Part shown: one piece after another, positions 60,468 to 64,000 of the stretch
Layout of the letters: each line of letters begins with the position of its first letter
Position numbering within the stretch: position 1 is the first letter of the stretch
Assembly (NCBI GenBank): GCA_017618715.1
Contig: JAFZTS010000054.1
Location: 1 to 64,000 of the forward strand
Reading direction: 5' to 3'
DNA length: 64,000 nucleotides
From: Bacteroidales bacterium
GTDB lineage: Bacteria > Bacteroidota > Bacteroidia > Bacteroidales > UBA3663
Translations under genes and position numbers: made by a program
Notes under the pieces: generated by a model
Seen by the model: the letters and a program-made list of their open reading frames with translations, nothing else
Databases searched by the model: none
Told to the model about the DNA's origin: nothing

Positions 60468-63400
60468 TTATTTGATCAGCATCTTCTTGCCGCCACGGAT
60501 ATAGAAGCCCTTCTGGACGGGCTTGCCGCTTAGGCGGCGACCATCGAGGGAATAGTAGGGGTGGTCGGAGTGATCGGAGTACTCTGAGTAATCCGAGTAA
60601 TCCGAGCTCTCCGAAATCGAGCGGATCCCGCTCTCCTCGTCGCCGAAGTTGAGGACGAAGGCCTTGATGGTCTGGCCTTCCGTGGTGGTGGGCTCTCCTG
60701 CTGTGATGCCCTTCAGCTGGAAAGCGGCGCGACATGCGCCGATGGTCATGGCAGCATTGGGATAGAAGATTTGGTCACCGGCACCGAGGTAGAGAATCGT
60801 CTGGTCCTTCCCTTCTATTTCGAGGGGCGAGTAGAAGCCTTTGAAGTTGACGAAGTCGGTCTCTACGGGTTTGAGCACATCGTAGATGGTCACATTCTCG
60901 AACACGGGTTCGACAAGGTTGCTCGTGCCGTCGCCCTCCCACTTGATGATGAAGGGAGTACCGGCCTTGATGGTCGAAGCTTCGCTGAAGTTAAGCGTCA
61001 ACTCGCCTGTCGTGTTGTCGAATTCCGACGAAGTGAGCGTTTTTGCCGAGGCCCCGCTGAGCGGACTGTCATCGATGGTCACGTCGAAGGGCAGGCAGAG
61101 CGTGTTCCACGAGTTGTCCTTGAAGAGCGTGCGTCCTTCGAGGGTGATATTGGTCGTCGTGAGGTCGTTTCTCTCTATGATGGCGCTGTTGTCCTCGTCA
61201 TTCTTGAGCAGCGTTGTGGCAAACGTGGTGATGTAAGAGGCCTGGCTCTCGTTGGTGGAATAGAAGTAGGTGCGGAAAAGCAGCAGATCGCCTCCCTCTT
61301 TCCGCCAGGTCCTATCGCTCTGCAACTGATAGTCCTCGGTGTCATTTTTCTTGATCTCGAAGGGCGAACCTGCAAAGAAGTAGCCGTTGCCCACATCGAT
61401 GGTATGATCCTCCTGGGGTAACAGCGTGATGTGCTCCTCGGTGCTCAAGGAGATGGCTCCGGCATCGACGATGGCATAGTAGGGTGTCCAGGCATCGGCG
61501 TGCAGGTCGGCTTTCTCTTCAAAGGTCACCTGTGCCACCTCGTCGCTGGTCATCTTCACCTCGGTAGGCTGATAGAGGTGGATGCCGTTGCTGAACGTCA
61601 ACGGATAAGGCAGCGAGAAGCAATAGGCCGTGGGTTGGTAAACGGTTTCCTCCACCGTTCGCATTTCGCCGGTAGGGATGCGTTTGCCGTCATCGTCCAA
61701 CACAATCATACCTTCCTCATTGGTCAGATAGACGGGATATTCAACGCTGATGGTGCCATCCTCGGGTGCGGTGAGCGTGCGGTCGTATCTCACGCCGTTG
61801 GTGCATTCGATAGTTGCCGTTCCAATGGGTAATTTCTCGAATGCCCAATAGGACAGGTTATCGTCAATCCAAAGCGACGAGGCGGTGAACGAACCGAAGC
61901 GATAGTTGGCCGTTGACCAGTCGTCGTACTCGATTTTCGATGTAGGCGTCAAGGCGTTGGGGCGCGGAGTGGTAAGCGTGGCGGGACGCAGGCTGAAATG
62001 GTTCACCTTCACTTCGTAGAGGTCTTCGAAGCAGTCGGGCAACGGATACTCGCCAATGCAATAGACCCAATCGTCGAGCCCGAGGTATGGTCCGAGCACC
62101 AGGAAATTCTTGATAAGCGCAATGTCTAATTCACGCGACTGATATAATGCCGGAACCCAGACTTTCATGCCATGTATCAACACATCGTCGGCAAAGGTGA
62201 TACCTGAAGGTGGTTCATAGCCCTTGAACTGCGCGACATCGGAATAGCTTCTTTCAACGCTGGCAGAACCTATGCCGACAAATGGCCCACATGGGTGGGT
62301 ATCTATTTCTTCAGAGATAAGTCTTGAGCCTATGATTGCACAATCCTTGATACTTGCATCGTCCGCGTCTCCCACGATACCTCCGGAACCGTCATATTGT
62401 GTATAAGGATCGTATTCTGAGATTAAATGCACCAAGCCATTTTTTTCCGACACACACTTGTTGAATGTGGTGCTATTGGTGCTTCCCGACATGATGCCCG
62501 CATCTCCAAAACTATACACTTTGCTGTTTTTAACATAGCAATTGGAGATTTCACAGTAGTTGCTTCCCCCTGCAATGAGCCCCACCGATGTGTTTCTTTC
62601 CGAAAAACCTTCCACATATATATTGTCGATACGCAGGTTGGTGACGGTGGCATCGACGATATAATTGAAGAAACCAAGATATTGGTGCGTATTGTTTTCG
62701 TCAGTCGAAATCTTGAGGTTCATGATGGTGTGATGCTGCCCGTCGAATTTTCCTTTGAAATAACCTTGTTTTCCACCGATACCAGAATCCCATACCTGGT
62801 TTTCCATATCGATATCGGCCTCCAATTTGATGATCTTATTGGCGAAGGTTTCTCCATTAACTACACGGTTGCGGAAGTTATTGAGGGCAAGCGGCGTGCT
62901 GATGCCGATGCCCCATTCCGTCTCGTAGTCATTCGACCCCTTCACTTTCGCGAAGTATTGCCAGCCGTCGGGCGTGGTCCATCCTATGGTTTCGTCCGAG
63001 AATGCCGAATTGCGGTAATCGTCAACCTTCGCCATGGGTACATAGAGTGTTGTCTGCTCATTACGGTAGGTCTGTGTGCTGCCGATGCCTCCCTCGTGGC
63101 TGACGAACACATCGTTGTAGTCCCATTGAGGAGGTGTCTCGGCTTGGCAATAGAGGGCATGAAGCTTGGGCAATCCGATGAAGGCACCCGAGGCGATATG
63201 CTCGAGTGTGGAAGGCAGCGAAATGTCAACCAGCTCACGGCAGCCCTTGAAGGCAAATTCGTCGATGTGTGTCACGCCCTCGGGCAACTGCACAAACGAG
63301 ATACCGTTGCACAGGCGGAAGGCCATGGACGAAACAGCGGTGACGTTGTAGGTGCTGCCGTTCACGGTGATGGTGGCAGGCACGATGACGCGTCCTTTCG

Positions 63401-63581
63401 AATATTGGGGGATGCAGGCGTTGCGTCCCGAGCCGAGCGATGCCGTTCCGCCGCTGATGGTGTATTCGGCGGCAATCTCTTTGCCGTTGAGCAGCAAGGT
63501 GCCCATCACGGGGTTCGACTGTGCCCATGCGGTGAAGGACACCAAAGCAGACGATAGAAGAATGATGATATGCTTTTTCAT
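60468..63581 (-). CDS. BspA-like leucine-rich-repeat surface protein with repeat-coded linker
   Basis: 1037 residues. Signal peptide (to FTAWAQ), then BspA-type leucine-rich repeats (YNVTAVSSMAFRLCNGISFV, VTHIDEFAFKGCRELVDISL, EHIASGAFIGLPKLHALYC). The middle has GLUG-like repeats (GIGGKQGYFKGKFDGQHHTI, GGSNYCEISNCYVKNSKVYS), then beta-rich segments of Prevotella surface proteins. Just before the C-terminal domain (YYSLDGRRLSGKPVQKGFYI) a linker of 18 residues of S-D/E-x triplets is coded by six 9-bp repeats. Probably outer-membrane surface, adhesion or substrate binding; function inferred. Confidence 0.8.
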   Translation of the reverse strand: MKKHIIILLSSALVSFTAWAQSNPVMGTLLLNGKEIAAEYTISGGTASLGSGRNACIPQYSKGRVIVPATITVNGSTYNVTAVSSMAFRLCNGISFVQLPEGVTHIDEFAFKGCRELVDISLPSTLEHIASGAFIGLPKLHALYCQAETPPQWDYNDVFVSHEGGIGSTQTYRNEQTTLYVPMAKVDDYRNSAFSDETIGWTTPDGWQYFAKVKGSNDYETEWGIGISTPLALNNFRNRVVNGETFANKIIKLEADIDMENQVWDSGIGGKQGYFKGKFDGQHHTIMNLKISTDENNTHQYLGFFNYIVDATVTNLRIDNIYVEGFSERNTSVGLIAGGSNYCEISNCYVKNSKVYSFGDAGIMSGSTNSTTFNKCVSEKNGLVHLISEYDPYTQYDGSGGIVGDADDASIKDCAIIGSRLISEEIDTHPCGPFVGIGSASVERSYSDVAQFKGYEPPSGITFADDVLIHGMKVWVPALYQSRELDIALIKNFLVLGPYLGLDDWVYCIGEYPLPDCFEDLYEVKVNHFSLRPATLTTPRPNALTPTSKIEYDDWSTANYRFGSFTASSLWIDDNLSYWAFEKLPIGTATIECTNGVRYDRTLTAPEDGTISVEYPVYLTNEEGMIVLDDDGKRIPTGEMRTVEETVYQPTAYCFSLPYPLTFSNGIHLYQPTEVKMTSDEVAQVTFEEKADLHADAWTPYYAIVDAGAISLSTEEHITLLPQEDHTIDVGNGYFFAGSPFEIKKNDTEDYQLQSDRTWRKEGGDLLLFRTYFYSTNESQASYITTFATTLLKNDEDNSAIIERNDLTTTNITLEGRTLFKDNSWNTLCLPFDVTIDDSPLSGASAKTLTSSEFDNTTGELTLNFSEASTIKAGTPFIIKWEGDGTSNLVEPVFENVTIYDVLKPVETDFVNFKGFYSPLEIEGKDQTILYLGAGDQIFYPNAAMTIGACRAAFQLKGITAGEPTTTEGQTIKAFVLNFGDEESGIRSISESSDYSDYSEYSDHSDHPYYSLDGRRLSGKPVQKGFYIRGGKKMLIK
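60561..60614 (-). repeat. In-frame 9-bp array, class N1 (x6), in the BspA-like gene
   Basis: Six units on the coding strand (TCGGAGAGC, TCGGATTAC twice, TCAGAGTAC, TCCGATCAC, TCCGACCAC), encoding SES SDY SDY SEY SDH SDH. Confidence 0.85.
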
Positions 63582-63596
63582 AATGGTCTCCTTCCT

Positions 63597-64000
63597 TTAA
63601 TCATCTACACTGTTACTGCCGAAGTCTGTCCTCATCTGACTCACCTGTTCCTTGGTGGGATGGACGGGAGCCTTGGCCAACGCCCTGATGGCATCGAACT
63701 CCTCGATGCCGAGGAAGAACTGACGGCCTGTACCCACATGGTCGTACTGTAACATTCCGCTGGCATGAACCTTGATCACCCATTCGCCGATGGTGTTTGC
63801 GGCGCGTTCGCGGTTCACCTCGGGCACCACGGTGTCATCGTAGCTGTGATAGAGGAACATGGGGTGCTGGGGTTGCCAGCCCATGGTCATGTTGTTGCTC
63901 TCCAGGGCAAGGTGCAGGTCCTCCACCAACCCGCGTTTGGTGGGCAAAGGTATGCCTGTCGCTGAAGTGAAGTTGTACTGGTTGGCGTCGTAGAGGTTCG
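63597..64000 (-). CDS. Alpha/beta-hydrolase (secretory-lipase-like), C-terminal part
   Basis: The frame is open to the end of the window, so the N-terminus is missing; the last 134 residues are present. HPMFLYHSYDDTVVPEVNRE contains the likely catalytic Asp region of an alpha/beta-hydrolase (Y-D-D-T-V-V-P), and YDHVGTGRQFFLGIEEF resembles the His-containing C-terminal loop (H-V-x-x-G) of secretory lipases or esterases. The nucleophile Ser lies outside the window. It is 15 bp upstream of the BspA-like gene and probably shares its transcript. Its tail (MRTDFGSNSVDD) is polar and has no sorting signature. Confidence 0.6.
   Translation of the reverse strand, partial: NLYDANQYNFTSATGIPLPTKRGLVEDLHLALESNNMTMGWQPQHPMFLYHSYDDTVVPEVNRERAANTIGEWVIKVHASGMLQYDHVGTGRQFFLGIEEFDAIRALAKAPVHPTKEQVSQMRTDFGSNSVDD

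Noticed and set aside
62427..63557. A 376-residue plus-strand frame opposite the BspA-like gene
   Set aside because: It is the antisense shadow of a gene with signal peptide, leucine-rich repeats and end domain; the shadow has no family features.

Overview
The window reads as chromosomal DNA of a Bacteroidales bacterium, most like Prevotella/Prevotellaceae. The evidence is: promoters of the Bacteroidetes type (TTTG, about 20 bp, TAnnTTTG); exported proteins ending in a type IX secretion-like tail (D-x-x-G-R-x ... G-x-Y); NigD-like, DUF5686, DUF2271, BT_3928-like DoxX and BspA-like families; an archaeal-type ProRS; and a TonB-dependent receptor. No rRNA, tRNA, CRISPR array, phage or transposase was seen.

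Layout. 1-5.4 kb: a CobW-type fragment, a GH2 glycosidase, a diacylglycerol-kinase-like enzyme, a small acidic protein and an OmpA-like protein. 5.4-9 kb: proS-pnuC-hisB as one tight unit ended by a strong terminator, followed by a 41-bp hairpin repeat array. 9.3-15.5 kb, minus strand: clpC and a large lamin-tail/CotH surface protein. 15.6-20.4 kb: an HU-like double-domain protein, DUF1599, DoxX, tpiA, a SPOR protein and a zinc peptidase. 20.6-29 kb: a DUF2271 lipoprotein, a ThrE exporter, a fused HD-MsrA protein, a four-gene membrane/AAA+ operon (TMEM43, VanZ-like, CbbX-like, YARHG) and sstT. 29-38 kb: a hydrolase, an orphan Vsr-like nuclease, a NigD-like lipoprotein, then what looks like a sugar-acid catabolic locus (racemase-like, OtnK-type kinase, MFS transporter, BKACE) beside ansA, mrp and trmB. 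38-47 kb: pepD, a flippase-like membrane protein, MltF, udk, a TrmH-type methyltransferase, a TonB receptor and a GNAT enzyme. 47.2-48.4 kb is a 1.2-kb region without protein genes. It holds a likely small RNA, a decayed copy of the receptor 3' end, a 14-bp inverted repeat and a 42-bp hairpin array. 48.4-64 kb: an envelope/surface block (S8 protease, GT2, DUF5686, nucleotidyltransferase, lpxH, SufT-like), argS, an acyltransferase, a GH18, a BspA-like protein and a truncated hydrolase.

The most unusual signal is a set of 9-bp tandem arrays in three sequence classes (TCCGANTAC, CTATAGNNN, CCYTTYRAA). They lie between genes, usually within 30 bp after a stop codon and sometimes containing the stop. 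The first class also occurs inside three reading frames in frame, adding Ser-Asp/Glu-Tyr linkers to TrmH, TrmB and the BspA-like protein. Copy numbers repeat (eight and eight; four, four and four). Two further arrays of 41-42-bp hairpin units at 9.0 and 48.0 kb share a common core although 39 kb apart. Other points for follow-up are the HD-MsrA fusion, the small RNA at 47.3 kb and the BKACE/OtnK locus. All functions were assigned by reading the translated sequence; no database search was run.
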